Below the pieces are notes generated by a model that saw only the letters and a program-made list of their open reading frames with translations, was not told the origin of the DNA and made no database searches. From Varroa destructor (Eukaryota > Arthropoda > Arachnida > Mesostigmata > Varroidae): DNA of 64,000 nt. Shown here one piece after another: positions 21,030 through 34,100 of this stretch (its first letter is position 1; every line of letters starts with the position of its first letter). The DNA lies in assembly GCF_002443255.2 (NCBI RefSeq), contig NW_019211458.1, positions 20,749,261 through 20,813,260 on the forward strand. The letters run 5' to 3'. A program made the translations under genes and the position numbers.

Positions 21030-23700
21030 CAGCGAATATAGGATAACTATCTATAAAAGTACACAGTAATATAGCTGCACCCGCCTGTTATCAACATCGG
21101 CGGCAGCGGCGGTGCCACACCGCCGACAGAAGCCATAACGGCTACGATAAACTGGTCAGAGGTCGTGCCGTTTTCCACTTCTGAAAGTACGTCGTCCACT
21201 GTTCCTACTACAGTAATCATTCACATCGCAGACGTAACGCCCGCGTGCGCTGCATGCAGCTCACATTTACAGTTAGAAATCGTAGTTGTATACGTTACGC
21301 AGCCATCGTAGCGGATCACAGCCGAGCTCACAATAGCGACAGCAACGAAACATAATGGCAAGAAGACCGCGAACGCTATAGTGGTGTTTAACCTAAGGGG
21401 TATTATAGCAACTAAAGAAAGGCTGGCCGCGTGTGCTAGCTGGAACGAGCCACGACCTCTGACACGATGTATATACATATATATATATATATATACATAG
21501 ACATCGAGGCTCTGGCCGGCCAGGGCAGTCATCTACCCTTTACACAATTACAGTAGTGATGTATCTTCTGCTACTGCTACTAGCGCTAGCAATTTTTACG
21601 TTTCTACTGTGGCCGAACGTTAACCGCGTCGAGCGAGACGCAGCGTGCCACGCGGACGAATCGAAGAGGATCTCGTCTTAACTCGTACAGATGAAAGAAC
21701 GAATGGCCGACGAGCAGACGATCAAGACGCGCCATTATAAGACGATAGATACGGATCCAAGTTTGAAAACGTATATTGAACGATATCGACACACACAGCC
21801 ATGCACATACGTCAAGCAGAAGCGTTGACCATGATCAATGTATTGAAAAGGACCGCGTGATCGATAAGCGGCAACGAGAGGCTCTCATTCGTTTAATGGA
21901 CACGAAGTGAATTATTAGTAAATTTACGGATAAACGTATTGTTTAGCCACTCTTTGCCCTGTAGCTTTTGGCGCTACCGCAACCGTTCGTCGTCTACGTA
22001 AGGGAGAAAAGCGTAACGTGTATGTTCTACAAGCCCATTTTCCTTGGGGAACGTATGAGACACTGAAGATGAAATGACGGCGGTGGTTGGTAGTGCTACC
22101 AATCTCGCGCAGGTAAGCACCAAATTCTCTATTTGGAGAAAATGCACACAGATCGATGTATATAATTAGCTGTTAGATTTGGTACCGGCTTATCTAACAG
22201 CACTCCAGTGTATTTCGTGATGGTGACAGTGGTTGCAACCGGCTAAATAACCCGCGGAAGTGTATTTCGAAAACCATTACAAGCAATACGTTCCCCTTTC
22301 ACAAAGGTGTCGTACTGTATAGTCGCAACACGACGCAGATCAGTAGCTAACGGCTAAATTAACTTTTGCGGCCAATGTAACGTCTGTATAACTTCAGTGC
22401 CTCGATATGATTTCCTTGATGCAATGAAATGTCAGCGATGAAGACGATATGATGCAATGACTCGCACAGCAGAATCTCTATCCGACAGAGAACAAGGGGT
22501 CGTTGCTTTCAATTTCAGCAACGACACATACTACGAGATTTGTGTAAACAAGTTATGCATGGAATACAGACTCTCTACGGTTGAATGAGAATTAGAGAAA
22601 AAAAAAAGAAGACAATTATGGATTGTAGCTATTCCAATTTGCCGCACTGCCACCCATGAAAAAAATCCGGGTTTTAATTCACCACCTACTCAACACTGCT
22701 CCAACGAAATACGGCAAAATCTGAGCCGTACATACTTCACCTGCCTGACCTATAATCTGAACACGAGGCCCTCGTTTAAGAGCTAGTCGCCTTTTTAAGT
22801 TAAACAATGCAAACCTCCATATTGCAGACGATTACCAGCCACTGAGTGACGAGTAAGCGCCATCTGGCGCGCTCGCTCGTGATATGTAATTGTCATATAG
22901 ACATATATGACGCGCAGATTACTGCACAGTGAAGGCAGAACTTCTTTCAGATAACGTTATTCGATTTGATGGTCAAAGTCGAACCAATGTCGATGGTATG
23001 GTGTTCTTCTAGACATCACCATAGCGCTGATCATATTGAAGATGAAATGTTCACATAGGTTCAATGCTGATGTGGGCGACTACACGATGTCGTCACGCTT
23101 ACAAAGGCTTGTGTATATCTAAGTCGTCTAATTCACCAGCCTTGACTCTGTAGTCTTCCGATCTTCATCCGCTCATATAGGGTCGTCTCATTTCACGCTG
23201 TCAATTTCTATATTATTCATTTTTTTCGGAATAGTCCACAGTTCATGAGCGAGACAACGGCCGATGAGACCAGCGATCCATCCATCCATCATTTAATAGG
23301 AACATCGTGTTCCGGGAATTGTCACCAAGGGATGTTCAACGCGACCACGTGCAAACGAACGATCAGAAAACTCTAGCCCGTTGAAATGGCTACGGCGACA
23401 AGAAACTGTGCGGGGAAATGTGGTGAAGGGAGAACGAGAAGAGCTCCATTCAAGGGGTCACTTGACGCAGTTGAGGTGTCAATGATTATTGTGTTCCTGC
23501 GAGAAGTTTTGTGATATATTCGTTTGCAACGCAAATTGAGGACATATTCGTAGTTACTAGATCCTTTTTGACTTATAATAGGAGTAGATGTGCCGAAGAG
23601 AGGTGCGCTGTAGGATATAATGACAATAATTATTATTATAGCCTAATCGCATACGTAATTGAAGCATTTGCTGTGATACTCTATAGTGCACTCTTCCCAA
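21030..23700. other. Non-coding stretch with a TA repeat and a hairpin
   Basis: AT repeat about 21470-21496 and a 10-bp hairpin at 22169-22201. Frames at 21221-21532 and 21604-21792 lack splice or start support. A plus-strand frame at 23511-23855 contains a strong donor (GTGAGT at 23799), discussed with the model at 24547. Confidence 0.5.
22169..22201. repeat. Perfect hairpin: 10-bp stem, 13-base loop
   Basis: GCTGTTAGAT at 22169-22178 and ATCTAACAGC at 22192-22201. Function unknown. Confidence 0.75.
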
Positions 23701-23758
23701 AAATCACTTCTCTCTATGGAATTGTAAATGATTCGTGTTACTATATTGCGTTGCCCAG

Positions 23759-23798
23759 TCTACATCGCAGCCTGTTTTTGTCGAAGGGGCAAAACTCG
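23759..23798 (+). CDS. Possible upstream mini-exon of the 24547 model
   Basis: An acceptor-like TATTGCGTTGCCCAG ends at 23758, and a strong donor, GTGAGTTC, starts at 23799. Between them are 13 codons plus one base (phase 1). That base plus the first two bases of the exon at 24547 form GAG (Glu), so the join is in frame across a 748-base intron. A 40-base exon with these borders can easily arise by chance. Confidence 0.15.
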
Positions 23799-24546
23799 GT
23801 GAGTTCTTTTCTGCCTTTTCTCTCGCTATTACCTTTGATGTCGTGTCTTCACTGATCTTCAGTTCCCTGCCACGCGTTTTTTTAATGGGTGATGGGTGTC
23901 ATAAAAAGTTGTCGTAAATGCGCCTCGGGCTTTGCGCGCGAATAATGTTTTCGTTGTTATCGTTTTCGGCGCTATTCTCGTCCTTGTCGTTAACACCGGC
24001 TGCTCTCGCCTTCTGTCGTAGTTCAATCCATGTAGTTTTTTTTTCGTACCTCGTCGTGGACATGTTTGTTATCTGCTATCATATCATTTCCGCACCTAAA
24101 CGTAACTCGTAAAGGGCACATGACATTTTTGGTGTGGCTGATGCGCACGGTGGAACGGATCGCGACCGCGGTAGCGATGAAAGCGGTAGCGCTTTTGAAG
24201 ACAGGCTTGTCGCGTCAAATCGTATGTGAGTCAACACTCCCTCGACGGTCTTCAATATTATAGCGTCTGACAAGGCATTACGGCATCGCTCCCGTCTATC
24301 GTCTGTCCGTCCACCCGGCCGATCGCCCGCCCGCCAAATGTTTGTTCCTCCGGGTGTCATCAGCGAATAAAGGCGCAGGACACGGTTGCACGTGCCATTT
24401 ACTCTGCTAGCCAATATTACCGACGTGGGCTTGCTCGTAGTCTGGCTCGCGAACACAAGCCACCTATCATTCGATCGCTAACGATGTCGTCTGTGCCAAG
24501 TGGCCGTAACAATACAGAAACGGTGTCGTCCGACAGACATAACTAG

Positions 24547-24922
24547 AGACCGCTGCTTTTACTGCCGCCGCCGCCGCCGCCGCCGCCGCCGCTGATGACG
24601 ATGATGATGATGATGTCACCGAACCTACGGATCACTCTGATGTTTTGACGAGCGCGAGACAACGTACAGACATGCACCGACACAGACACAGGCAAACAAG
24701 CACAGCTAGTCACAGACGTCTCGCAAACTACTCAACAAGCGAACGAGCGATCAACAACACCTCGATAGGCCCTGTGGACCCCGTGTCGAGGGAGACCTTA
24801 TCTTTTTTCCGACACATGTTTCCATCACCTCTTCGTCCTTCCCCTTGGCTCGCAGTTCCCTTTCCTTTCACCAATACTTCTTCATTTCTTTTGAAAGGAA
24901 ATAATCAGCCTCACGGTTATAG
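24547..24922 (+). CDS. Candidate exon with Ala10-Asp7 runs, function unknown
   Basis: The exon starts after an acceptor-like AACTAG and is open for 124 codons. In frame, a GCC repeat gives ten Ala (24564-24593), directly followed by seven Asp (24594-24614). Such homopolymer pairs in one long frame are common in animal regulatory proteins. A hydrophilic, His/Arg-rich stretch (MHRHRHRQ) and a Pro/Phe-rich end follow. The frame would stop at TAG 24924-24926, but that stop overlaps a donor (TATAG|GTAGCG, intron from 24923). Splicing to 25010 restores an Arg codon. No ATG is seen at its 5' end, so it would be internal. No family recognised. Confidence 0.33.
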
Positions 24923-25009
24923 GTAGCGGATGTTGCCACTGCCACTGCGGCCGGGGCCGTAGACGTCCGTATAGTCTGTGGCTTTAAGGCCTGCTGGCCA
25001 CTGCCGCAG

Positions 25010-25177
25010 AAACCGCTTCACGAAAATAATTCACAACGGGACGCCAAAGAATAAAAAATACCTGATAGAAAACAACGTTTGTGCGAATCGGCGACTTAAC
25101 ACTGCCACCAATGGGCTCTACTACGACGCTAGCGGCGAGAGCAGACACGATAGGCAAGCGCACCGACAAGGGCCGCT
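25010..25177 (+). CDS. Candidate middle exon of the 24547 model
   Basis: The acceptor CACTGCCGCAG ends at 25009, giving an 87-base first intron in matching phase. The frame is open for 55 codons with very GC-rich third positions (CACTGCCGCAGAAACCGC, TACTACGACGCTAGCGGC). It runs into a consensus donor, GTAAGT, at 25178. The unspliced stop is the TAA inside that donor, so splicing removes it. The product is basic and polar (IIHNGTPKNKKYLIENN). The overlapping frame starting at 25081 is also open and provides the next exon. Confidence 0.35.
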
Positions 25178-25223
25178 GTAAGTGGCGCAACGTCGTGACA
25201 AATAAAGAAATCATCACTGTCAG

Positions 25224-25380
25224 AGACGGACTAAGAGAGGCCGGCGCTGAAAAAAAAACGACAATGAAATTGAACTTTGCGCTGGGACCAAGTTATTGCC
25301 TGTTGAGGGTTGGCCGCTTGCGCGCCAGCCGACGCTCTCCCTGTTGTACGCTCCGGCTAATCAGGACCAAAATTATTTGA
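25224..25380 (+). CDS. Candidate last exon of the 24547 model
   Basis: The acceptor AAATCATCACTGTCAG ends at 25223. The intron from 25178 would be 46 bases, short but within the range of minimal animal introns. One base completes a Leu codon in phase, and 51 codons run to TGA 25378-25380. The predicted tail is basic (LRASRRSP). AATAAA lies at 25402-25407, 22 bases after the stop. Both introns of this model keep phase, and the poly(A) signal is where a terminal exon would have it. With the two upstream exons the model gives about 232 residues, incomplete at the 5' end. Confidence 0.33.
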
Positions 25381-25401
25381 CTACGAGTTAAAAGCCCTGG
25401 C

Positions 25402-25407
25402 AATAAA
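25402..25407 (+). terminator. AATAAA, possible poly(A) signal
   Basis: Follows the stop of the 24547-25380 model by 22 bases. AATAAA is common by chance in AT-rich DNA. Confidence 0.3.
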
Positions 25408-25409
25408 AA

Positions 25410-28400
25410 TAACGGCGGCAGGGGCGGCGATACAAATTGCAATAGCTTCACTAATTGTGCTGTGGGTAGTTGTTATTAATTATAAACGGCTTGGTCTTTG
25501 TGAAGATGGAAGCAGAGCGAATTCTTAAAATCTCTCTTCAATGATATAGTGCCTTTTCTGACACAGTCAAAGAATGTTATCCGCTAGGGCCGAAACCATA
25601 ATGTCAAAGGACTATTTTTTACGAAGGATCATTTCACTCAACCTACCTTACAATTAGTAATCGTGTACAGAAAAGGTGCGATCATTTCTAATATTCATGA
25701 ACGTGTAGTGTATATATCCAATATGCTGCAGGCCAACGCTATCCATTTGACCCGTTAATTGAAAGGGAAATAAACTAAATTCAGCTTCGCTTTGTTACTT
25801 TCCAAATGATCCTTCGATTAAAATCGAGCTACGTCATCCTATGTCTTAACGACCTTAAGTAAAATGTTCGTCACAAGGCTTCATAGCTTGATTACTACAC
25901 ATATGACAGATCTGAGTCTCTATTACTTTTCAGCTTTCATCTTAGCATAGCTTCCTTCATATAGGTTGAATTTTGTACGGTCAAGTCTCCATCCATTTGC
26001 ATAGATCCTGAGGTCTATCCAAGCATGATGTCGAGAGCGGGTGCCGACGCGCATGAAGGATCGGAGGTTTTCTTCGGTTGAAAACAATGTGGCATCTCGA
26101 TTGCAAGCTGGTGTGACGGTTTGTCTGTCTGCCTTGATTTCAACGGATCCTTCGATCTGGATGAGCTTCATCCATCTGGAGCGACCTTCATTAAATGTGC
26201 CTTGCAACGAGACTGGTCAGCATCGCCCTAAACTGCATATAGGACCGGTACAATTCCAGAGTGGACTAGCGAAAATGTTATATCGGCTAAACATCGCTAT
26301 GCGTATCCCATATTTATCGTTGTCGGCAAATAGCATGGCGCTCACTGTTAGGATAGTTTTCGTTTATTCCTACAACTTGTAGTCATTGTGAGAACGAGCT
26401 AATCTCCATTATTCTTTATGTTCGTATGTGGCCTGTCAGACATGCATACAGTAGAATTTGAAATTTCTTATTTTTAACTTGTACTTTCCGAACAATGGAA
26501 GTATTTTTTTGGGCTTTTATGAGACTCTGTGATGGGAATCTGTAACTGTGATGATGTTGACTGTAGTCAATAACTCGCGGACGATAAGTTAATGCTAAAA
26601 ACGGAACGTAGCATTGCGGTGTACTTTGTTTTTTCGTAAATTGTTCCCTTCTGAGCGACTCTTGTTTTTTAAGAGAAAAAGGTTTTTACGGGGCTTTATG
26701 AGTCACTGTATTTTAATCATGGATCTATATATATATATATGTACGACTTTTTTAGCTTTAATCGTATACAGGCAATGTTTTCGTATCCAATCTTCGTAAC
26801 GTTTTTCATTATTTTAGCGTTTTAACATCCAAGCTAGAAATTTCTTATATTTGTCTATTGTAATTTACAGGCTGAAAGCGATAGGTCGTATAGTCTACGC
26901 CATATGTAGAATTTACTTACAATCATTACCATACAAATTGTCGTCTAGCGGGCACAGAATTTGCTTCCTTTATTTCAAAGCCGCATGTACTAAATGACTT
27001 AGTAACTACTTCGGTCTAAATTTTGTGGTGCTATCTTTGCCATCGTATATTACTAAGTACTAATAACACGGACAGCTCTTGTTAATAAGCAACATGTGGA
27101 CCTTTGTTTACCTGAACAAAGCCGAGAGTTTTGCTCAAATGCTTTTGGCTATTGTGTTCCACATCAGCTTCCCGCGGTAACGAGACAGAATCTGTTTAAA
27201 ACGCGTTAAATAGCTATAGAGTATGAAGCCAGAGAAGTTAAAACAGGCCTGTCCGCAATTAACCTTCTTGGACGCATTTTACGTGTGAAATTGTGTCGCT
27301 TAAGGGTCATCACAACTGAAATTTCGATAGCGCTATCGTGCGAAAGGCGTATTACCGCTTTGGTATACCTTGGCAACAATTTACCGAGCCATGATACCGA
27401 TCTCTAAAATACAGCGACAAAAAATTTCGTTGTCTGGGCTCATCTATTTAATTTGAAGCAAACCCCAAACAATAAACATTTTTCTTCGTGCCTAGTCTGT
27501 CCGTAGCGCAGGGTTCTATGTAGGCTTACGCGCACGAACCGTAGACATACACGTCTCTAAAAAAATGTGTCCGCGTAAAGGCCGAAACCTACAATTACCC
27601 ACTCCACTGCGAGGTTATACTGCTATTTTAATGTGCCGAATAACAATCATTTTATAGATAATGTCCTCTTCCGTCTATCTAGAAGGATACATTCTACGAT
27701 CTAGGCAATCGTAGGTAGCAGCAAGAACGACATATCCTTGTCTTTCGATCATATCGATTGACCGGCCATTCCAAGCAGTCGCGCACATCTCCATATTGCA
27801 TAGCCAATATGCTGATCAGCTGTTCGTAGGAAGTTGAAAGCAGGCCGCGACTGTCGTTGGCTGGCTGACGCGTAAGCGCACGTCGTCGTTGTGGGAATGC
27901 GTCCGCGCGAAGAACTTGTTAGCACGCTAGGCGCATGTTCGCATGACGGGTGAAGTGAAGCAGATTGCCAGACCACCACACAGATACGTACAGAAACGTG
28001 CATGGTCACAGGATGAAGCAGGTCATGCTATAGGGACTATATATATATATAGCTTTGGGAGAGTTGGGCGCCTCACGCGACGATAGCCGAAATGGTATCG
28101 GAATTTTTTGTACAACCATTCTATTATCATTGCTTCAATTACAAATATGTGTATATTTAGATGAATGATGCCGAGCGCGGAACTACTGCAGGGACGCTTG
28201 ATGAATCGTAAGCCAGGGCCGCCGTTAAACAGCAGATAAACGGCGGATTCAATTGTCGTAGACGTAACCTTTAGCTATGCGCGATGATACGGATTTGTTT
28301 CGTGCATATTATAGTACAAAAATACTGAATCTGTTAGAGAAAACGACGTCAAGTTTAGTTTTATAGTAACTACCACTCCGTCCGCAGTATTACTATCATT

Positions 28401-30800
28401 GTCGTAGTTGTCGCTAGTCAATACGTACAGCCACGGAGCGGATTCGTGGAGTACGTATTCGTGTATATGAGAGGGGTGGCCGAAATCAATTCAATTGCAA
28501 GTTATATTAGGGTGCAACTGTTAATATATTCAACTTTCATGATAAACTCGTGCCCAGAATCGTGTGGCTCTTTACACGATACGTGCGGCGCCGAAATAAA
28601 GAATTTCATCTAGAGTGAAAATAGCAAACACCGTAGACTATCGCTTCTGTAGTCCGTGCTTCTTCTCTCGATTCATTTTCGTTTCACTTCCCTCGTTTGT
28701 AAACGTTTCCCGTTGACGCCTGCACTGGCTGGCGTCCCATTACACTGATCAATATCGCGCCACCATCGACTAGCGTTAATACCGAGCCTAATTTATCTTA
28801 GCCAGCAAACGAAGACGAACGGCTTTCGTTTGTCTGAGAAAAAAAAAAACAGAAGCGTCAGTAGGACAAAAAATCGCCAAGCCTTCCGCCGGCGCCAAAG
28901 ACAAATGCGTAATTAAGTACAAAGTAACGATTCCCTCGCCGTTGCTGATGGCCAATAACGAAAATGATGATGACAAAACGTGAGATTCACCTAAACACGC
29001 ACTCACTTCGGTGATAGCGTTCGTTATGCCGTTCCAAAGACCGTACGGACACATGATCGGAGACATTAGACGCACGGCCAGCTACAAGATGCGACACAAT
29101 CGCAGAACGCTAGTTCGATATTGCTGTATGCGAATAGCACGCCGCTAAGGCAACGCAGCGGATCATCCACGACGTAATGGTACTGGCCAGCGTTTTCAGC
29201 CGCCACCTACCGTCACAACGGAGTGATCGATCTCCAGCAGCTCATGGACTCAAGTGTAGTCATGGATTGATGACTCGTGACAATTTGTTCGAACTTTCTA
29301 TCGTCCAGCGAAAAAGCCGTCTAGATGCTAACGAGGTGCTAGTTGATGACCGTATATGATTCTACTGTTATATGACGACAGAGGGAAATGAAAGGAGGAC
29401 TTAAATAAGGAGGCGCTCCAATGGCAGATGGTTTGATGTGATATTTTAGATTCTTCAAAACCGTGAGTGAGGTAAGTCCTGTATATACGACAAAAACTAG
29501 ATTTCGCTAACGCTTACCTATTACGGGCGAACTTTGAAACAAACCGTTATTATTGGTTAGGTACACCTAGAGAGATAGGCTAACGTTTTAAAAAACGTCT
29601 GTAAATATTCGTAGAAATAGCGACAGGCGTCACATATTCATACGCGTTGATACATAGCCATATTTGACGAGATATTCTCCAAAACCCTTCACCTTTAGAC
29701 AGACATGTAAAAAATCAGCGCCCAGAATTACGTAACGGATGACGCTGTCATCAAGCCTTCTTAGTCAATCGACCAGGGCGATATGTCACGTATGATTGGA
29801 TTTATGGTTTGGTCTCGGATGATCGATATTGTGACATAACAATCATTAAAACAACTACTATTAATAGGGCCTCGATCATGAAAGTTAAGGGGTTTTAGTT
29901 GCCCGACGTGGCATAAAATTATTAGCAGTTCTTTTCAGCTGCTGGTACCAGTGGCAGCGTCGCCAACATCGTAAGAAGAAGGAAACGTTAAATTTATCAT
30001 GGCTCGTGACTTTATTTGTTTTTGTATAGACTGATTCTAGGAAGTTTTTTCTCTTATGTTGAAACAATCCCGAACGTGGTTGACACCTTGGTCAACATGT
30101 ACATACATGTAGAAATATCAGATACGCTATGGCTCAGACAAGTAGAGATGATTTCATGAACGCATGCTGTGCTGGCTATGAACTGCTTAAAATGATGTCT
30201 GTATTATCTATAAATTGATTTATTTATTTTTAACGTAAAAATTCACAAAAAAAGCGCAGACGGAAGCTTGCAAGTAAATTAAATATATAATATTGGCCGT
30301 AGCTTACTTATTTTAATATACCTATATGTATCTATAGCCTATACTTACCTGCTATTATTCATACAATGTCCACGCTGAGATTACAACACGTAGAATTAAA
30401 AATTATTTGAAGGCGGATCTACGGTTTCAAAAAAAAAACTCTAAAACATAGGTATCGAACAGGCATGATGGCGTAGGCGGCCCATGGCGTACGATACTGT
30501 ACAGAAAATCCATTTTTAAATTTACAGCAGAGCTTCACGTTCCGTGCAGTTAGTTTTTCCGAACTCAACTTTTTCTACTCAGTTTGCATTGTCTATTTAT
30601 CCTATAGCATTGCGTTAGTAAGAACGGAAGCGATGATCATGTCAAGTACCGTTATGGCGATGCATACTTTCGTCGAAAGTCTTCAGAATGATTTCGTTCC
30701 TTGAGTAAATAAAGATAGCGCTTTTGTGGTTCCGCTTAGGTGCCGCACGACCGCGACCAGGCGTCCCACAGGTGTGACACCGAACTCTGACAAAATCGAA
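25410..30800. other. Non-coding stretch
   Basis: AT repeats at 26725-26740 and 28038-28051. A minus-strand segment 29007-29081 is open for 25 codons between an acceptor-like CATCTTGTAG and a strong donor, GTGAGT (at 29006), but it is too short to call. Frames at 25923-26382 are open on both strands. Nothing recognisable. Confidence 0.45.
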
Positions 30801-30811
30801 ATCCGAACCAT

Positions 30812-31170
30812 GAAGCCAAAAGGACAACCCGCCTGTGTCCTGTCATATACATGGCGTAGAGGAAACTCATTTCGTGCTCATTGGAGCTGGTCTAAGAGAA
30901 CTTGCGGACGGTATGGTACGGTGTCACGTCGGCCCTTGTCTGTTTCTGCCATGTCATTTTTTCTCCGATCATCCGTCTTTGGCTATTCAATTACGGTTAG
31001 AGGAAGGAAGCGCGAAGAGAAAGTCCAGAGCTTTTCTCAACTGGTTAGATCCTGTTTCAACAGCCCCTGTGCGTTTAACAATCAGAATTACCACTAGTAA
31101 ATTGAAATACACAACTTCCTTTTCGAGAATGAAGAAGCTCTTCAATTCGCTACTAACAGCGATATCGTAA
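30812..31170 (+). CDS. Candidate open segment, 119 codons, function unknown
   Basis: The frame opens just after a TGA at 30809 and closes at TAA 31168-31170. It has no ATG at its 5' end, so it would be an internal exon, but neither border has a clear splice site. Composition is globular: FVLIGAGLRELADGM reads as a strand and helix, followed by a Cys/Pro/His stretch (CHVGPCLFLPCHFF) and a basic segment. A second plus frame (30726-31097) overlaps it. Support is composition only. Confidence 0.13.
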
Positions 31171-34100
31171 AAGAACGGGTTTCGCCACTGAGGGCAATTA
31201 AAGCACCCAATATAGTTGGCAAATTTTCCTAGGTTGAACATAAGTTCCGGATACGTCGTACGTGGTATATGATAGAGTAGGTGGTTTCGCGTATTGATAA
31301 AATCTAACTGTCACAAACTCATTTTTCTCTCACGAAACATACTACATCTTTAAAGACCGATCTCAGGCTAGAATTGTGTGGTCCATACAAAACAACCGTA
31401 AATGCTATTTAAATTTAAATAGAGGTAGCGCAATGAACAAAAAGGAAATAACCTTTATAGGCCGATCCCTTGTGCAGTCAGGACAATGATTAACTTGACG
31501 AAAAAAAAAAATAAATAAGAAAAGATGTGATAAGGAGAGAGGTAAGCAAAACTGTTTAGTAAACATGTGTCTGGAACTTGTCCGCTGGAACTCTGAGCAT
31601 CTTTCTAATCGTAGAAACTGCTGTTATATAATTTTTTACTTAATAATATTTTATAGCATACTATGATATTTAATACGAATTTAAGAGGCAAAAGTCAAAA
31701 CGTGTACTCCGACTGATTAAATGCTATCGAGCTCTCTCTCACTGGTAAATTGCTAATTTGAGGCCTCTAAAAATTTTTTCTCTATGTAATTGGTGTTACT
31801 ATGCAAGATAGTGAAATATAACTTAAATGATCGAAAGATGCTATCGCTTCTAACCAATATTGTCGGTTAGACCAAACCATTTCGTTTATGATACCGATCG
31901 TCCTATTCACATAGGGCAACGAGTTGCGAAAGCAACATTGATCTGAAGCGGAAACATAACGTGTACGGCCAGGATTGGCGGCATAGACATTACTAGGGAT
32001 CACCTAATGCGTGCTAATCTGATCAACTTGCCTTCCAGATACTTACGAGTACGTGCAACCTTCTAGACCTTATCTCAGGTATCCTCCAGCTCCGTATGCT
32101 GCTTTAACGGTATACGAAAACAAGATTATTGCAAGGGTACACCAAAATCTACTGCGTTCATGGTATAAATAAATAAAAGTAAACAAATCAAATCTTTGTA
32201 GTGTTTCACGCAGTAGTATCTTCACTTAACTATGTGGTTGAGTTATTGACGAAGACCCGTAGATTAAGGTAGGAAATAGGCACACGTGTCGAAGCTAGTG
32301 ATTTATTTACTTCGGACAGGTGACATACCTATTGCTTTGGATAATTCTTACGAGCTGTACGTATCGTACCGTATACGCAGGCTTCGATGTTATTTCTAGG
32401 AACAATTAAGCAACAATCCGCAAAGCCGAAAAGGAATACGAGAAAATATGCAGAAATCCAAGTCCTGTAAAGCCGCCTATCGTATTTCGTCCGTCGACAA
32501 GCAAAATGATAACATGGCATCATCTGGTAAAAACAGGTTCTGAACGTAGTTAAAAAAAAATTGGGCCTGTATGGCTTTGCGCACAGTTTCTGCTGTTGCT
32601 CAAGATGTCGTATCATTATACGCCTCTGTCGATAACCCACCCGAATGGAACAACCTTATAGTAATCTTTCGTTTCAGCTTTGCACTGAAATATCGAAAAA
32701 ATGAACCATGTTGGCCACAGTCCTTATTACTCCCATGAGTCTCTGCTTTTTGCACTTTCAGCGGTTCGATATCCGACCCTCGTGGTACCTCACCGCGATA
32801 TATTGGTAAAACTGAATTGTTCTGCTGAAAAATGTCCTATTAAACATAGTGTTCTTGGCATTTTCTTCATTGCACACACGTGCATACGCTTAGCAAGCTC
32901 TCCTTCGTCTCGGTGCTATACTGCAATCATTAATGCCCTGTTGTTCTATTGTTAATTCAGATACAACCATTCTCTATCGGGTATAGATAAGCGGTTCGAC
33001 AAATAGACGAAAAATTCTTTCGGCATCCGCAGCTCGTTCAGTCTTCAGCAGTTGTCGAGACGTTTCTAGCAATGTCGACTGGATCAGCTCTATACGCGAT
33101 CTGAATGTGTGTTCGTCTCCGTGCGTGATATCGATGCAAATTGTCTTGCCTTATTTCCTACCTTTCCGCGCTATGCCCGTAGCGTGGATGGAAATTGCAG
33201 AGAAACACTTTGACAGTCTGATTGTGACTCCGGCCAAACTCCGATTGAGACAGCCGCAGTCGGAACGGTAGCCATGACTGTAGTGGTAGCGGCCTCAACA
33301 AACATCGAGGAACTCAGTCAAGGGTCACTGTGAGGCCGGAATGAATGAGATAAGCGCGTTGTAAACGGCCAATAATCAAACCACACAAACTATCTCTTTC
33401 GCAACAGCTTCATGCCCATGGCGATGCTGGTGCTGATGAATCTGATGCGGCAGAGGAGAACAGCGGCTATCACAATTGTATAGCACGAACGCCGTCAATA
33501 AGATAAGATGACCGACGAAAAAGAAGGGGTCCATGGGGGTATGTTTCTATGGGACTGAGTCTATGGAACGACTTGTGCTGATGACGGTGAGGTCGTCGTG
33601 TGAGTCGTTATTACCGCTCTTTTATCAGGACGTCTATTGTTCGCTGCCGCGCTGAGTTCAAGCAGCGGCAGCTTTTCCGAGTAGGTTTCGTCAAATGTGA
33701 AGATTTGCTCGTCACATAAATGGATGGCTGTGCTTTATTATATTCCTTCATTTGCTATTCATAATCTTCTGTTTTATTACGGATATTACACATACCTGAA
33801 ATGGAAATGAAGATTAGCTCTGGCTGGCGTTAATAGCGTAAAACGTCAGAGGAATGTAGATATAGGATTCCTAAACGTAATGTTTTCATCGGGGAAAAAA
33901 AATTGCGAAATTCAATAGTTGATTGAGTAGTTTTCTGATGCTGAACTCATGTGCAGCAAAGTATATCGGCTGGTAATGGATACATTAAGTTACCGTCGGA
34001 TGAAGATGATCTGAATAGTTTTAGCGCGGATATCTTAACTGGTTTATTTTGTTAGGCGATAGCTAGCAGACGGAAGCTTGAATGTGTATTCGAGCGAATT

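Noticed and set aside
24079..24456. 125-codon minus-strand frame next to the best gene model
   Set aside because: GC-rich, stop-poor DNA; no donor or acceptor in phase, and it would overlap the proposed intron of the plus-strand model.
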